From Mycobacterium sp. GA-1841 (lineage in GTDB: Bacteria; Actinomycetota; Actinomycetes; Mycobacteriales; Mycobacteriaceae), in assembly GCF_001954135.1 (NCBI RefSeq), contig NZ_MBEQ01000069.1:1-64000 (forward strand): DNA of 64,000 bases, written 5' to 3'. The stretch's first letter is position 1; the number at the start of each line of letters is the position of its first letter. The position numbers and the translations under genes were made by a program. The notes below the pieces were generated by a model that was not told the DNA's origin, did not search any database, and worked only from the letters and a program-made list of their open reading frames with translations. Below are positions 54,140 through 64,000 of the stretch, piece after piece.

Positions 54140-57100
54140 GTGCCGACGCAGACCGAACGTAGGAGCGGCACCGAACACTCCTCGCTGTTCGTCCGACTCG
54201 GCTCACTGATCGTCCGATGGCCCTGGGTGGTCATCGGAATCTGGTTGGTCATCGCAGCGGCCCTGCCGCTGACATTCCCGTCATTGACCCTGATGGTGCA
54301 ACAACGGCCGGTCGCGATCCTGCCGGCACACGCACCGGTCACCATCGCCACCCACGAGATGACCGAGGCGTTCCACGAATCGGGTTCGGAGAACGTCCTG
54401 TTGGTCGTCTTGACCAACGACAAGGGGCTCGGCCCGTCGGACGAGGCTACCTATCGCACCCTGGTCGAGAACCTGCGCAAGAACGACAAGGACGTCGTGA
54501 TGCTGCAGGATTTCATCAGTGCTCCGCCCTTGCGCGAGTTCATGGCCAGCAAGGACGGCAAGGCCTGGATCCTGCCGGTCGGCATCGCCGGCGACGTCGG
54601 GTCACCCCAGTCCTACGCGTCCTATACCCGCGTCGCCGACATCGTGAAAGACAGTGTCAACACCGAAGACAGCGTCCACGACGCGTCTCTCACGGCGAGT
54701 CTCACCGGGCCCGCCGCCACCGTCGCCGACCTGACCGATATCGGTGAACGCGACACGACCGCCATCGAGATCGCCACCATCGGACTGGTTCTGGTGATCC
54801 TGCTGCTGATCTACCGCAACCCGGTCACGATGTTGCTGCCGTTGCTCACCATCGGCGCATCGCTGGTCACCGCGCAATCAGTGATCGCCGGCCTGGCATA
54901 CCTTGGCATGGGTATCTCGAACCAGACCGTGGTCTTTCTGACCGCGATGATGGCCGGTGCCGGCACGGACTATGCCGTGTTCCTGGTCAGTCGGTACCAC
55001 GACTACCTACGGGACGGTCTGGAGTCCGACCGCGCGGTCGAACAGGCACTCGGCTCGATCGGCAAGGTCATCGCCGCATCCGCGGCCACGGTCGCCGTCA
55101 CCTTCCTCGGGATGACGTTCGCCCAACTCGGCGTGTTCTCCACGGTGGGCACCGCGCTCGCAGTCGCGATCGGCATCGCCCTACTGGCTGCTCTGACGCT
55201 GCTGCCCGCGGTGATGGTCTTGGTGGGACGCCGCGGCTGGATCGCCCCGCGCCGTGACCTGACCAGCCGGATGTGGCGACGCTCCGGGGTACGTATCGTG
55301 CGCCGGCCGTGGTCGCACCTGGCGGTGAGCCTCGTCATCCTTGCCGCACTGGCCAGTTCGGCGGCGCTGATCCAATACAACTACGACGACCGCAAAGCGC
55401 TGCCGGCACATGCCGAGAGTTCGATGGGCTACGCGGCCCTGGAGAACCACTTCCCGATCAGCTCGGCCATCCCGCAGTACCTGATAATCCAGTCGCCGAA
55501 CGAGTTGCGTACTCCTCAGGCGCTGGCCGATCTGGAGCAGATGGCCCAGCGCGTGAGCCAGCTTCCCGGGATTGCGACGGTGCGCGGCATCACCCGACCG
55601 ACCGGAGAATCACTGCAACAGGCCCGACTGAGTTATCAGGCCGGTGAGGTCGGGACCAAGCTGAACGACGCGTCCACTCAGATCAACGGGCGGGCAAGCG
55701 ATCTCAACCGGCTCACCGACGGGGCCGATTCACTGGCCGCCAGCCTGCTGGACGTACGCACCCAGGTCACCCGTGGCGTGGCCGGAGCGCGGGGCCTGGT
55801 CGATGCGCTCGCGACGATGCAGAAACAGGTCGGCGGCGACGCGACACTGCAGCAGATCGACAGCGCGGCAAAGCTCGTCAACAGCATGCGCGCGCTCGGC
55901 GACTCGCTCGGTGCCAATTTCGCCGACCTGACCAACGGGATGCCGTGGATCGATCCGGTGCTGCGCGGTCTGGATACGAGCCCGGTCTGCCTTACCGACC
56001 CGGCCTGTCTCGAGGCCCGCGGCGCGCTGCGCCGACTGGCCACGGCGCGCACCGACGGAACCTTCGATCAGATCGCCGCGCTGGCAAGGGATCTTCGGGC
56101 AACCGAACCCATGCAGACCCTGGATGACACGGTCAAGAAGCTCGGCACCACCGTCGACACCGCGAGCAGGGCCATGCAATCCATCGGATTGGCCAACCCG
56201 GCCCAAGCGCAATCGCAGCTGAACACCTTGCAGAAAGGTGCCGATACCCTCGCCGATGCCAGCAGGCAGATCGCAGACGGGGTGTCGCAACTGGTCAGCG
56301 AGACGAAACGGATGGGATCGGGGCTCGACGAGGCGTCGGCGTTCCTGCTCACGATGAAGACCGATGCGGCCAGCCCGCCGATGTCCGGCTTCTACGTGCC
56401 CGCACAGGTTCTCACACAAGACGAATTCCGTAAGGCCGCAGCCACATTCATCTCCCCCGACGGCCATACTGCCCGCTATCTGATCCAGACCGACATCAAT
56501 CCGTTCAGTATCGAGGCGATGGATCTCGTCAATTCGATCGGCGATACCGCCCGCGGCGCCCTGCCCAACACCGCGCTCGAAGGGTCCTCGGTATCCATCG
56601 CCGGTTACCCGGCGATGCTTCGCGACACCCGCGATTTCTACAACCACGACATCCGGCTCATCATCGCCGTCACGATCGCGGTGGTGCTCTTGATCCTGGT
56701 TCTGCTGTTGCGTGCGCTGGTGGCGCCGTTGTACCTGATTGCCTCGGTGGTGATCTCCTACCTGTCGGCATTGGGTATCGGTGTCGTGATGTTCCAGTAC
56801 GTGCTCGGCCAACAGTTGCATTGGAGCGTGCCCGCACTGACCTTCATCGTGCTGGTGGCTGTCGGCGCCGACTACAACCTGTTGCTGATCTCCCGGATTC
56901 GGGACGAGTCACCGAATGGCGTGCGCTCAGGGGTGATCCGGACCGTGGGATCCACCGGCGGCGTGATCACCGCGGCGGGGCTGATCTTCGCCGCCTCGAT
57001 GTTCGGGCTGCTGTTCGCCAGTATCACCACAGTCGTCCAAGCCGGATTCGTCGTGGGCGTGGGAATTCTGCTGGACACGTTCCTGGTACGCACCTTGACC

Positions 57101-57229
57101 GTTCCGGCGATCGCCACCCTGATCGGCACGGCGAACTGGTGGCCATCCGACTTCGTCACCGGGCAACTCGACCGGCTCCGACCCCGGCTACCGGGGGCTG
57201 CCAGGCGAAAGGCTGGGACCGGCAGCTGA
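54140..57229 (+). CDS. mmpL10: MmpL-family (RND) lipid transporter, MmpL10-like
   Basis: A 1029-residue RND-superfamily transporter that exports acylated lipids or acyltrehaloses across the inner membrane. Two blocks of hydrophobic helices surround a long periplasmic coiled-coil (about 530-770). The proton-relay Asp-Tyr pairs are D277/Y278 in [10 protein letters not shown] and D911/Y912 in VGADYNLLL. The GTG start follows AGGA at 7 nt. It faces the PE-PPE/gap/fadD/papA/pks set convergently. MmpL10-type function is inferred from this context. Confidence 0.9.
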   Translation: MPTQTERRSGTEHSSLFVRLGSLIVRWPWVVIGIWLVIAAALPLTFPSLTLMVQQRPVAILPAHAPVTIATHEMTEAFHESGSENVLLVVLTNDKGLGPSDEATYRTLVENLRKNDKDVVMLQDFISAPPLREFMASKDGKAWILPVGIAGDVGSPQSYASYTRVADIVKDSVNTEDSVHDASLTASLTGPAATVADLTDIGERDTTAIEIATIGLVLVILLLIYRNPVTMLLPLLTIGASLVTAQSVIAGLAYLGMGISNQTVVFLTAMMAGAGTDYAVFLVSRYHDYLRDGLESDRAVEQALGSIGKVIAASAATVAVTFLGMTFAQLGVFSTVGTALAVAIGIALLAALTLLPAVMVLVGRRGWIAPRRDLTSRMWRRSGVRIVRRPWSHLAVSLVILAALASSAALIQYNYDDRKALPAHAESSMGYAALENHFPISSAIPQYLIIQSPNELRTPQALADLEQMAQRVSQLPGIATVRGITRPTGESLQQARLSYQAGEVGTKLNDASTQINGRASDLNRLTDGADSLAASLLDVRTQVTRGVAGARGLVDALATMQKQVGGDATLQQIDSAAKLVNSMRALGDSLGANFADLTNGMPWIDPVLRGLDTSPVCLTDPACLEARGALRRLATARTDGTFDQIAALARDLRATEPMQTLDDTVKKLGTTVDTASRAMQSIGLANPAQAQSQLNTLQKGADTLADASRQIADGVSQLVSETKRMGSGLDEASAFLLTMKTDAASPPMSGFYVPAQVLTQDEFRKAAATFISPDGHTARYLIQTDINPFSIEAMDLVNSIGDTARGALPNTALEGSSVSIAGYPAMLRDTRDFYNHDIRLIIAVTIAVVLLILVLLLRALVAPLYLIASVVISYLSALGIGVVMFQYVLGQQLHWSVPALTFIVLVAVGADYNLLLISRIRDESPNGVRSGVIRTVGSTGGVITAAGLIFAASMFGLLFASITTVVQAGFVVGVGILLDTFLVRTLTVPAIATLIGTANWWPSDFVTGQLDRLRPRLPGAARRKAGTGS

Positions 57230-57237
57230 GCCGAGCG

Positions 57238-58413
57238 TCAGCCGAATCCCGGGAACAGGTTCTTCACTTGCTGAGCCGCGTTGTCGATGTTGGCCTGATC
57301 GGTCGGGCTCAGCTTGATGCCCTGCACGGCCTTGTCGATGTTCTCCTGGTCGGTGCGACTCAGTTTGACGGTGGGCTGGGTAGCCGCCTGCGGTGACGCC
57401 GGCACTGCCGGTGGCAGCGCGGCGCCGGCCTGCCGCAGCCAGTTCTCCACGTTGGCCCGAGCCACCGGGTCGATACCGGTCGCCGGAGCACCCGGGTAGT
57501 CGTTTCGGGAGTATCCGGCGTCCACCATGGGCCGGACCACGCCGTCGAGCTGGTCGACCAGTTCATTTGGGACGCCGAGATCGCGAAGCGGCCTGGTCAG
57601 TGGCAGGACCGTGGTCGGCAGGAAATAGGTCGTCTGCGTTGCTCCCTTGGAGTTGACGGTGACCACGATGTTTTGCGGTGGCACGTCCTCGCGCGAACTG
57701 TAGGAGGTCTCGGTGTGCAGATACTCCAGGGCGACAAGTGAATTCGCCAACGCCAACCAGTTGTCCGGGCGATCGGGGAAGTCCGCGATGAAATCGTATT
57801 CACCCACCACCATCGTGGTGTCGTACTGGCTTTCCACCGGAGCGCGCACGGTGTAGTCGATCAGCGGAATGTAGGTGCCCGGCGGCACCGACGACAACAC
57901 CGAATGGCTGAACGGCGTGATCGCCTGCGGCGGCCCGAACAGGGTGAAGGACACCCCTTCCGGGGCCCGTGCACTCCGATCCTGCGCCAGGCGGGCCAAA
58001 GCCTCACTGAGCACCAGGGCGCCCTCGGAGTTGCCGACCACCACGGTCTCGCCGGGGGTGTTCTGGAGCGCGGTCTTCAGATTGCGGGCACCGGTGTCCA
58101 CCGAAACCCCCACGCTGTCGGTCGAGATCGTGTTGCCCGGCCACAAGGTGTCCGGCAGCCGGCCGTACACCATTCCCGCGGGATACTCGACGATGCGCCG
58201 CTGCGCGTCCGGGTAGTAACCGCGGCCAACTCTGTTGGTGATCTGATCCCACGGAATTCCCGGCCCGCGAGCGCCACCGAAGATCAGCGCCGTCTCTGCC
58301 GATGCCGTACCGGTGCCGAAAACCGTTCCCGCGGCGACGAGGCCCACGGCGAACGTGCCGGCCAGCATGGTGTGGGGTATCCGTCGGCGAGCGTCCCCGT
58401 TGCGTCCAGCCAT
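57238..58413 (-). CDS. PE-PPE domain alpha/beta hydrolase (Chp2-like)
   Basis: A 391-residue secreted serine hydrolase. A signal peptide (about 1-39, ending in ASA) precedes a PE-PPE domain. The nucleophile is S129 in VVGNSEGALV, within a GxSxG. Chp-type members act as acyltransferases that transfer fatty acyl chains onto trehalose lipids at the cell envelope. The C-terminal 40 residues contain a duplicated NID-type helical motif (TDQENIDKAVQG and TDQANIDNAAQQ). The ATG at 58413 has AGGGA upstream. It lies next to the gap-like gene. Confidence 0.88.
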   Translation of the reverse strand: MAGRNGDARRRIPHTMLAGTFAVGLVAAGTVFGTGTASAETALIFGGARGPGIPWDQITNRVGRGYYPDAQRRIVEYPAGMVYGRLPDTLWPGNTISTDSVGVSVDTGARNLKTALQNTPGETVVVGNSEGALVLSEALARLAQDRSARAPEGVSFTLFGPPQAITPFSHSVLSSVPPGTYIPLIDYTVRAPVESQYDTTMVVGEYDFIADFPDRPDNWLALANSLVALEYLHTETSYSSREDVPPQNIVVTVNSKGATQTTYFLPTTVLPLTRPLRDLGVPNELVDQLDGVVRPMVDAGYSRNDYPGAPATGIDPVARANVENWLRQAGAALPPAVPASPQAATQPTVKLSRTDQENIDKAVQGIKLSPTDQANIDNAAQQVKNLFPGFG

Positions 58414-58463
58414 CCTGCGATCTCCCTTCCGAGCACCGCACGTCGGCGGCGTCATACTGTCGC

Positions 58464-59174
58464 TCAAAGCCCTGACAGACCGATCGCGATGAACAACGAC
58501 CCTGCCGCGGCCAGAATTATCGCCACGTCGCGCCGTGTGGCCGAACGGATCCAGGTGTGCACCCGAGCCATCCATACCAGCGTACGGTCCGGGGCGATCA
58601 GATAACTCACGAGTGGGATTTCCACCAGGGCGAAGGCCACGAGGTTGAAGGCGAGCACCGCGACAACCTGTGTGCCGGCTCCGACCCCGGCGGCGTGGAT
58701 CACTCCCAACGCTGCCAGATAGTCGACCGACGGCAGCGCGATACCCAGCCCGCCCAGGCCGGCGACCCACAGTGAATCGCCTTGCATCACAGCACGAATC
58801 CGCGAGCGCAGGCCCAGCCGCGGCGTTGCGACCGCCACCTGCGCAGTCGCGGCCCCCGGTGTCTCCGTCGGTGCCGGCACCGGCGGCCGGGACCGCCGCG
58901 CACTCACGTTCGCCGCCAGCACCACGGCGGCTACCAGGGCGAGGATACCGATCCCGATCTGCATCCTGGGCACGGTGAGCGCCGTTGCCAAGGGGGTAGC
59001 CCGCAGCACGAGCAACGCCGTCATCCCGACGACCATGCCCATCAGGAACCCGCCCCCCAGGAAGGCGAGTAGCTGATGGATCGGACGTGGCCGGTTCAGC
59101 ATCAGCACGGTCAGCCCGACCCGCACCGGTTCGAGGCTGACCGCGACGGCCATCAGAAAAAGAGTTGCCCACAT
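58464..59174 (-). CDS. GAP/Sap-like lipid-addressing membrane protein
   Basis: A 236-residue integral membrane protein with about six hydrophobic segments. It resembles the Gap (glycopeptidolipid addressing) and Sap (sulfolipid addressing, Rv3821) family, which assists export of surface glycolipids. The features seen are hydrophobic helices at 1-20, 40-60, 70-88, 128-150, 160-185 and 212-235, and a proline-rich loop at about 95-110. It sits between fadD and the PE-PPE hydrolase on the same strand. Confidence 0.85.
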   Translation of the reverse strand: MWATLFLMAVAVSLEPVRVGLTVLMLNRPRPIHQLLAFLGGGFLMGMVVGMTALLVLRATPLATALTVPRMQIGIGILALVAAVVLAANVSARRSRPPVPAPTETPGAATAQVAVATPRLGLRSRIRAVMQGDSLWVAGLGGLGIALPSVDYLAALGVIHAAGVGAGTQVVAVLAFNLVAFALVEIPLVSYLIAPDRTLVWMARVHTWIRSATRRDVAIILAAAGSLFIAIGLSGL

Positions 59175-59202
59175 GGTGGTCTCAGCGCTTCAGTCGTCCC
59201 GG

Positions 59203-60924
59203 CTAGGTGTCCAACCTGGCAAATTCCTTGCGCCGGTACAGTTCGGCGCTCGCTGCCCGGCGGACCTTGCCGCTGGTGGTGATCGGGAGCGAACCGGGGG
59301 CGACGAGCGCGAGATCGGCCGGGTTCAGTCCGTGGTTGGTCGAAATCGCCGATGTGACTTCGCGCTTCATCGCTGCCAGACGCTCCGAGAGGTCCTCCGG
59401 TGATTCACCGGACCGCTTCTTGACCTCGATGACGGCGACGAGTTTCTCCTCCTCGTCATGGTTCACCGCGATCGCGGCCACCCGGCCTCGCGAGATCGAC
59501 GACACCGTGGCCTCGATGTCATCCGGGTAGTGGTTGCGGCCGCGAACGATCAGCAAATCCTTGACCCTGCCGATGATGAACAGCTCACCTTCGGAGATGA
59601 AGCCCAGATCGCCTGTGCGCAGCCAGGTTCCCGGTACGCCGGTCACCTCCGCACCGAACGTCTCCTCGGTTTCGGCCGGCCGGTTCCAGTACCCGACCGC
59701 AATGTTCTCCCCATGCGCCCAGATCTCTCCGATCATCCCGGCCGGGACCTCGGAACGGGTGTCGGGGTCGACGATCCGGACCGCGGGACTCTGCGGGGTG
59801 CCGTAACTGATCAAGGCCGTCCCGCTCGCGCATCGCTCGGCGTGGCCGGCCGCCAGCTTCTCCGGCTCGAAGTGGACCACGTGCGGCGGCTTTCCCGGCT
59901 CCCGCGTCGCCACGTACAACGTGGCCTCAGCCAGACCGTAAGAAGGCCGAATCACCTTTGGTTGCAGGTTGAAAGAGGCGAATCGATCGGCGAAGCGGTG
60001 GACCGTTGTTTCATGCACCCGCTCGGCACCGCTGATGATGCTCAACACGTTGCCCAGATCGCAGCCCGCCATGTCGTCATCGGTGGTCTTGGCAGCGGCG
60101 AGGTCGAAAGCGAAATTGGGTCCGGCGGTCAGCCCGGTGGTCACGCTGCCCAACTGCTGCATCCAGCGGGCCGGTCGGGCCAGAAACGCCAGCGGGCTCA
60201 TCATCACGGTGCGCCATCCGCCGAGAATCGGGGCGACGATCCCGGCCATCATGCCCATGTCGTGGTAGAGCGGCAGCCAGGTCACGACCGTGGTGTCCGA
60301 CGGCGGCACCCGATTGTAATCCGGGTAGAAGCCGGCCATCATCTGCTCGAAATTGGCCGTCAGGTTGCGGTTCGACACCATCACGCCCGCCGGGATGCGG
60401 GTCGAGCCCGAGGTGTACTGCAGGTAGGCGGTCTGCGGCGGTGGTTCGCGCCGCAGTCGCACGGACTTACGGGAGTCGAGGTCGAGCGTGTCGACCTCGA
60501 GCACGTTGGGCGCCGGATGGCCATCCTGTGCCACGGCGTACGGCTTCACCGTCTCGGCAATGGCCGAGGTGGTCAGGATGACGGCGGGGGATGCATCGCT
60601 GAGCACTGCGGTGACCCGCTCATCGTGCGCACCGATCATCGGCGTCGACAGTGGAACCGAGACCACACCGGCTTCCAACGAAGCCAAGAACGCCACCACG
60701 TAATCGAGCCCCTGCGGCGCCAGCACCACCGCGCGGTCCCCACCTGCCGCGTGAGTCTGCAGTTCTGCGGCCAGATTTCGGATGCGGCGGTAGAGCTGCC
60801 CCCAGGTCAGGTTCTCCTCGACGCCATCCCAGTCCCGTTCATAGTCGACAAAGGTATAGGCGACGTCGTTGGGCTGGAGGCTGGCACGTTCCCGCAGCAC
60901 GCCGTTGAGTGTTGATTCAGTCAC
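59203..60924 (-). CDS. Fatty-acyl-AMP ligase (FadD23-like)
   Basis: A 573-residue acyl-AMP ligase of the FAAL type, which activates a fatty acid and hands it to a polyketide synthase or acyltransferase. Adenylation motifs are YTSGSTRIPAGVMVSNRNL (Thr/Ser-rich), PSYGLAEATLYVA, TWLRTGDLGFISEGEL and the catalytic lysine region SGKVRRAASAELY. It resembles the FadD21/FadD23 proteins of trehalose-ester loci. The GTG start follows AAGGAAGG. It lies 28 nt upstream of gap and 36 nt downstream of papA. Confidence 0.92.
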   Translation of the reverse strand: MTESTLNGVLRERASLQPNDVAYTFVDYERDWDGVEENLTWGQLYRRIRNLAAELQTHAAGGDRAVVLAPQGLDYVVAFLASLEAGVVSVPLSTPMIGAHDERVTAVLSDASPAVILTTSAIAETVKPYAVAQDGHPAPNVLEVDTLDLDSRKSVRLRREPPPQTAYLQYTSGSTRIPAGVMVSNRNLTANFEQMMAGFYPDYNRVPPSDTTVVTWLPLYHDMGMMAGIVAPILGGWRTVMMSPLAFLARPARWMQQLGSVTTGLTAGPNFAFDLAAAKTTDDDMAGCDLGNVLSIISGAERVHETTVHRFADRFASFNLQPKVIRPSYGLAEATLYVATREPGKPPHVVHFEPEKLAAGHAERCASGTALISYGTPQSPAVRIVDPDTRSEVPAGMIGEIWAHGENIAVGYWNRPAETEETFGAEVTGVPGTWLRTGDLGFISEGELFIIGRVKDLLIVRGRNHYPDDIEATVSSISRGRVAAIAVNHDEEEKLVAVIEVKKRSGESPEDLSERLAAMKREVTSAISTNHGLNPADLALVAPGSLPITTSGKVRRAASAELYRRKEFARLDT

Positions 60925-60960
60925 CGAGTGCGCCTTCCTTTTTCGACTTCATGCCGTGTC

Positions 60961-62376
60961 TCACCTGAGCGCTCCTGCACTGAGACTCTCCAGGACCCGG
61001 GCACATGTCGATTTCAATATCTTGATGTACCGGCCGACCGACTCGTGTGCCTCCGGATTGTTCGGATAGACCACCGATACGGCGGTGCGGTCCTTCAGGC
61101 GCACCAAGAAGATGGTCATCTGATACGAGTACACGCCGTCGCTGAACATTCCGATCCGCATCGATTCCAGCTCTGTCGTGAGCAGCACCGACAACGGCGC
61201 TGCCCCGGCATCCAGAAAGTTGATCACCTGGAAATTCGGCCGCGGCCAATCCAATTCGGGTCGCAATTCGAGCACCCGGTAGAACGGCACATCCACCAGT
61301 TCGCGACCCGCATCGAAGGATTCCTGCGCGGCGACCGCGGCTTCGGCGAACGACCTGTCCGCGATGGGGACGGTGATCGGGATCAACCCGGTGAACCAGC
61401 CCATCGTCATCAGATCGGCGGTGGTCTTTCTGGTGTCGCTCGGGGTCAACCCGTAGTACGTCTTTGCACCGGTCAACTCATACTCGACCAGGCCGGTGCA
61501 GGCGAGCATGCCGCCGATGAAACGGGCCCCGGCATCGACGCACAATGCCTCGAACTCGGCGGTCTGCTCCTCGTCCATGATGGTCTCCACCCACACCTCG
61601 GCTCCGCACGGCTCTAGCGGATCACCAAGGGGCAGCGGGAAGTCCGGCAGACTTCCGTCGTTGTTGGCGGCGAAGTCGGCCCAGGCCCGAACGGCCGGAG
61701 AGTCCGGCGTCAAGGAACCGAGAAGCTCCTTCTGTCGCAGGCAGAAGGCGTCGTAACTGCCCGCCTCCGGCAGAGCCAACGGAGCACCGCCGCCGACGAG
61801 CGTGCTGTACATGGCGTGGAATTCCATGAGCGTGACGCCGGCGAATGTCGCATCCATGTGCAGGTGGTCGATGCTCACGTAGATCGTGAACCGATCCGGG
61901 TACTGAACGATGCCGTAGGTGAAGCAGTCCCAGTGCAGTGGATCCGGTGTCGACAACGTCAGCGCCCGCAGTTCCTCTGACGTGAGATCGCCGTGCCGGG
62001 TGGGCACGAATTTGATGTCGGCCGGGTTGGGCATCGTGTGCCGCACGATGTCGTTGACATCGTGGTACTCGAACCAGCTGCGGAACGTGTCATGCCTGCG
62101 CACGTGGGCATTGACCACATATGTCATTGCCCTGATGTCGCACTGGCCAGGGACGTCACACGTCACGATCACCAACCGCGAGTAGTCGAGGCCCTTGGCT
62201 CGCTGGTCGACGAACCCGCGCAGGTGCTGGGCCTGCATGTAGCTGACCGGCACCGCACTGACCGGCGCCTGCGCCGCCTTCGCGCACGACCCCGGCGAGG
62301 CGCGCCACGAAACGGCCGCACCGGGCGGAGCTTCCCACTCTTCGATCGAACCGATCGCAACGGACCCTAACAGCAA
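60961..62376 (-). CDS. papA3: PapA-type acyltransferase (PapA3-like)
   Basis: A 471-residue polyketide-associated acyltransferase that esterifies trehalose with polyketide or fatty acyl chains. The catalytic HxxxD is H171-LHM-D175 in IDHLHMDATF. The N-terminal SWRASPGSCAKAAQAPVSAVPVSYMQAQHLR pattern (seen here in two pieces, SWRASPGS and PVSYMQAQHLRGF) matches PapA3-like proteins. TTG 62376 is preferred because AAGGAG lies 5 nt upstream, whereas GTG 62394 has it inside the coding region. It lies 34 nt downstream of pks. Confidence 0.9.
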   Translation of the reverse strand: MLLGSVAIGSIEEWEAPPGAAVSWRASPGSCAKAAQAPVSAVPVSYMQAQHLRGFVDQRAKGLDYSRLVIVTCDVPGQCDIRAMTYVVNAHVRRHDTFRSWFEYHDVNDIVRHTMPNPADIKFVPTRHGDLTSEELRALTLSTPDPLHWDCFTYGIVQYPDRFTIYVSIDHLHMDATFAGVTLMEFHAMYSTLVGGGAPLALPEAGSYDAFCLRQKELLGSLTPDSPAVRAWADFAANNDGSLPDFPLPLGDPLEPCGAEVWVETIMDEEQTAEFEALCVDAGARFIGGMLACTGLVEYELTGAKTYYGLTPSDTRKTTADLMTMGWFTGLIPITVPIADRSFAEAAVAAQESFDAGRELVDVPFYRVLELRPELDWPRPNFQVINFLDAGAAPLSVLLTTELESMRIGMFSDGVYSYQMTIFLVRLKDRTAVSVVYPNNPEAHESVGRYIKILKSTCARVLESLSAGALR

Positions 62377-62410
62377 CGTGACTCCTTCATACACTCAACC
62401 GATTTCGGCT

Positions 62411-64000
62411 TCACGCCGTCGGTGTCGGTTCCGGGTCGGCAGTGGTGATCAACTTCTCGCACAGCTTGTCGGCAAGTCCACGAACCGTCGTGATGTCCGC
62501 CGGGCTGATCCGGACGCCGGTCTCGGTTTCGATCCTCGTCCGCAACTCGAGGTTGCCCAGCGAATCGATGCCGTACTCGGCCAGCGGACGGTCCGGGTCG
62601 ATCGACCGCCGCAGCAACACGCTGATCTGATCGGAGACCAGGCGACGCAGCCGCGATGGCCATTCATCACGTGGGCTGTCGGACAGCTCGGCGAGGAACC
62701 CGCCGGCGTCGGCATCGCCGTCGGCGGCCGGACGGAACGATTCCGCGAACGGGACGCGCTTGGCGAAGTCGGCGAGCCAGGGCACTCCGGCGACCGGTGT
62801 ATAACCGGCGTATCCGCGATCGTGCCGCAAGATCGTCTCGAACGCGTGCGCGCCTTCCTCGGGTGCGATTGCCGATTCCGACATTTCGGCGAATCCGGTG
62901 CCTTTGCCGATCTGGGCCCAGGCGCCCCAGGCGATCACGTTGGACGGCAGGCCCTGGTCTCGCCGCCAGGCGGTGAAACCGTCCAGCCAGCTGTTGGCCG
63001 CCGCATACGCGCCCTGTCCGGGTGAACCCACCAGTGCCGCCGCCGATGAGAAGCAACAGAACCAGTCCAACGAGTGCGACCCGGTTGCCTCGTGGAGGTT
63101 CCACGCCCCCAACGCCTTTGGCGTCCAATCCCGAGCCAGCAGGTCATCGGTGATGTTGGTCAGCGTGGCATCCTCGACGACGGCGGCGGCATGCAACACA
63201 CCTCGCAGAGCCAGCCCGGTGGTGGTCGCGGCCGCGCCCAGCGCCGCGGCGGTGGCCGGATCGGCGATGTCGCCGGTGACCACCTCCACTTCGGTGCCGA
63301 GATCGCGGATCCGGTCGAGCTCGTGAGTTGCCGCAGCAGAAGGCTGGGACCTGGCGTTGAGCACGATCCGGCCGCAACCGGCGGAGGCCATTTTGTCGGC
63401 GAGGAACAGGCCCAGCCCGCCCAGGCCGCCGGTGATGACGTAGGCGCCGTCGGTGCGGAAAACCGGTGCGTTCTCGGGCGGCACCACGGCCGTTTCCTTC
63501 CCGGCGTCCGGCATCTCCAACACGAGCTTTCCGGTGTGCTCTGCCGCGCTCATCAACTCCATCGCCGTCGGCCACTCGGTCAGTGGATAGGAGCTGACCT
63601 CGGGCATCGGCAACGTGCCGTCCGCGATCTTGCCGAACACGGTGACCAGCACGCGGCGAACGATGTCGGGACGCCGCCGGCTCAACGTCGACAGGTTGAC
63701 CGCATGGAACGACACCCCTTGCCCGATCACCGCCGGGGTGAGATTGGCGTCGCCGCGGAGCTCGCCCACGCCGGTCTCGATGAACCGGCCGCCGAAGGCG
63801 AGCAGTTCCAGCCCGGCGCGCTGCACCGGGCCGGTCGCCGAGTTGAGCACGATGTCCACGCCGTATCCGTCGGTGTCGCGACGGATCTCGTCAGCAAAGC
63901 TCAGTGAGCGGGAATCGTATACGTACTTGACTCCCATGTCGCGCAACAGTTGTCGACGCTCGGGGCTACCGGCGGTGGCGAACACCTCAGCACCACTTTC
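62411..64000 (-). CDS. Type I polyketide synthase, C-terminal part (truncated by window)
   Basis: The last 529 codons of a multidomain polyketide synthase that continues past position 64000. The visible part ends an enoyl-reductase domain ([36 protein letters not shown]). It then has a ketoreductase ([18 protein letters not shown], catalytic [23 protein letters not shown]) and an acyl-carrier domain ([17 protein letters not shown], phosphopantetheine Ser). There is no thioesterase. It fits the fully reducing iterative PKS of mycobacterial methyl-branched or polyunsaturated acyl chains. It heads the papA-fadD-gap-hydrolase series. Confidence 0.92.
   Translation of the reverse strand, partial: ESGAEVFATAGSPERRQLLRDMGVKYVYDSRSLSFADEIRRDTDGYGVDIVLNSATGPVQRAGLELLAFGGRFIETGVGELRGDANLTPAVIGQGVSFHAVNLSTLSRRRPDIVRRVLVTVFGKIADGTLPMPEVSSYPLTEWPTAMELMSAAEHTGKLVLEMPDAGKETAVVPPENAPVFRTDGAYVITGGLGGLGLFLADKMASAGCGRIVLNARSQPSAAATHELDRIRDLGTEVEVVTGDIADPATAAALGAAATTTGLALRGVLHAAAVVEDATLTNITDDLLARDWTPKALGAWNLHEATGSHSLDWFCCFSSAAALVGSPGQGAYAAANSWLDGFTAWRRDQGLPSNVIAWGAWAQIGKGTGFAEMSESAIAPEEGAHAFETILRHDRGYAGYTPVAGVPWLADFAKRVPFAESFRPAADGDADAGGFLAELSDSPRDEWPSRLRRLVSDQISVLLRRSIDPDRPLAEYGIDSLGNLELRTRIETETGVRISPADITTVRGLADKLCEKLITTADPEPTPTA

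Overview
The window is chromosomal DNA of a high-GC actinomycete, almost certainly a mycobacterium of the rapid-growing (Mycolicibacterium) type. Supporting signs are the hisD-C-B-H-A-impA-F-I run, nadABC with an NrtR-like regulator, the bioQ/bioB/bsaP and bioAFD loci, treXYZ, dnaE1, a dinX-type polymerase, an ileS gene with an actinobacterial T-box leader, F420-type oxidoreductases, an LpqH-like lipoprotein, a PGRS-like glycine-rich protein, and an MmpL/PapA/FadD/Pks surface-lipid locus. From memory, the core gene order matches (inverted) the M. tuberculosis Rv1536-Rv1606 segment. The accessory parts are the two ends and several small islands between core blocks.

Layout. 1-3529: accessory minus-strand cluster of a DUF222/HNH (13E12-type) endonuclease, a Type II-like N6-adenine methylase and a partial unknown gene cut by the window edge. 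3639-10006: histidine operon on the minus strand, nearly all genes joined by 4-nt overlaps and GTG starts. 10112-12252: a deazaflavin-dependent nitroreductase-family gene and a PGRS-like glycine-rich protein without a PE domain. 12294-17878: nadA-nadB-nadC divergent from nrtR, with a palindromic operator between them, then a secretory-type lipase. 17844-24270: biotin region, with bioB-bsaP-DUF2567 divergent from bioQ and bioA-bioF-bioD-2H phosphoesterase on the minus strand. The bioB and bioF leaders share the same BioQ box/hairpin element. 24362-32692: membrane acyltransferase plus treX-treY-treZ, converting alpha-glucan to trehalose. 32709-38862: small accessory genes with their own regulators (HxlR/MFS, ilvA, DDN-family protein, LpqH-like lipoprotein, SAM methyltransferase, MerR/F420 oxidoreductase pair), several with clear palindromic operators. 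38859-48874: core genes dnaE1, a TetR regulator, rarD, rluD, lspA, ansA, a secreted protein, a dinX-like polymerase and an S4 protein. 48882-52010: ileS with an upstream T-box.

52257-64000: accessory lipid region. A short condensation-domain-like gene is divergent from an HTH/7-TM membrane gene pair. These are followed by an MmpL10-like transporter facing a minus-strand set pks (incomplete)-papA-fadD-gap/sap-like-PE-PPE hydrolase. The set has the composition of a trehalose polyphleate/diacyltrehalose-type acyltrehalose locus. It would use trehalose, which the treXYZ genes in the same window can make, as its sugar core.

No tRNA, rRNA, insertion sequence, prophage or CRISPR array was recognised. 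Start sites were chosen from family comparison and from visible ribosome-binding sites; many are GTG, and papA probably starts at TTG.
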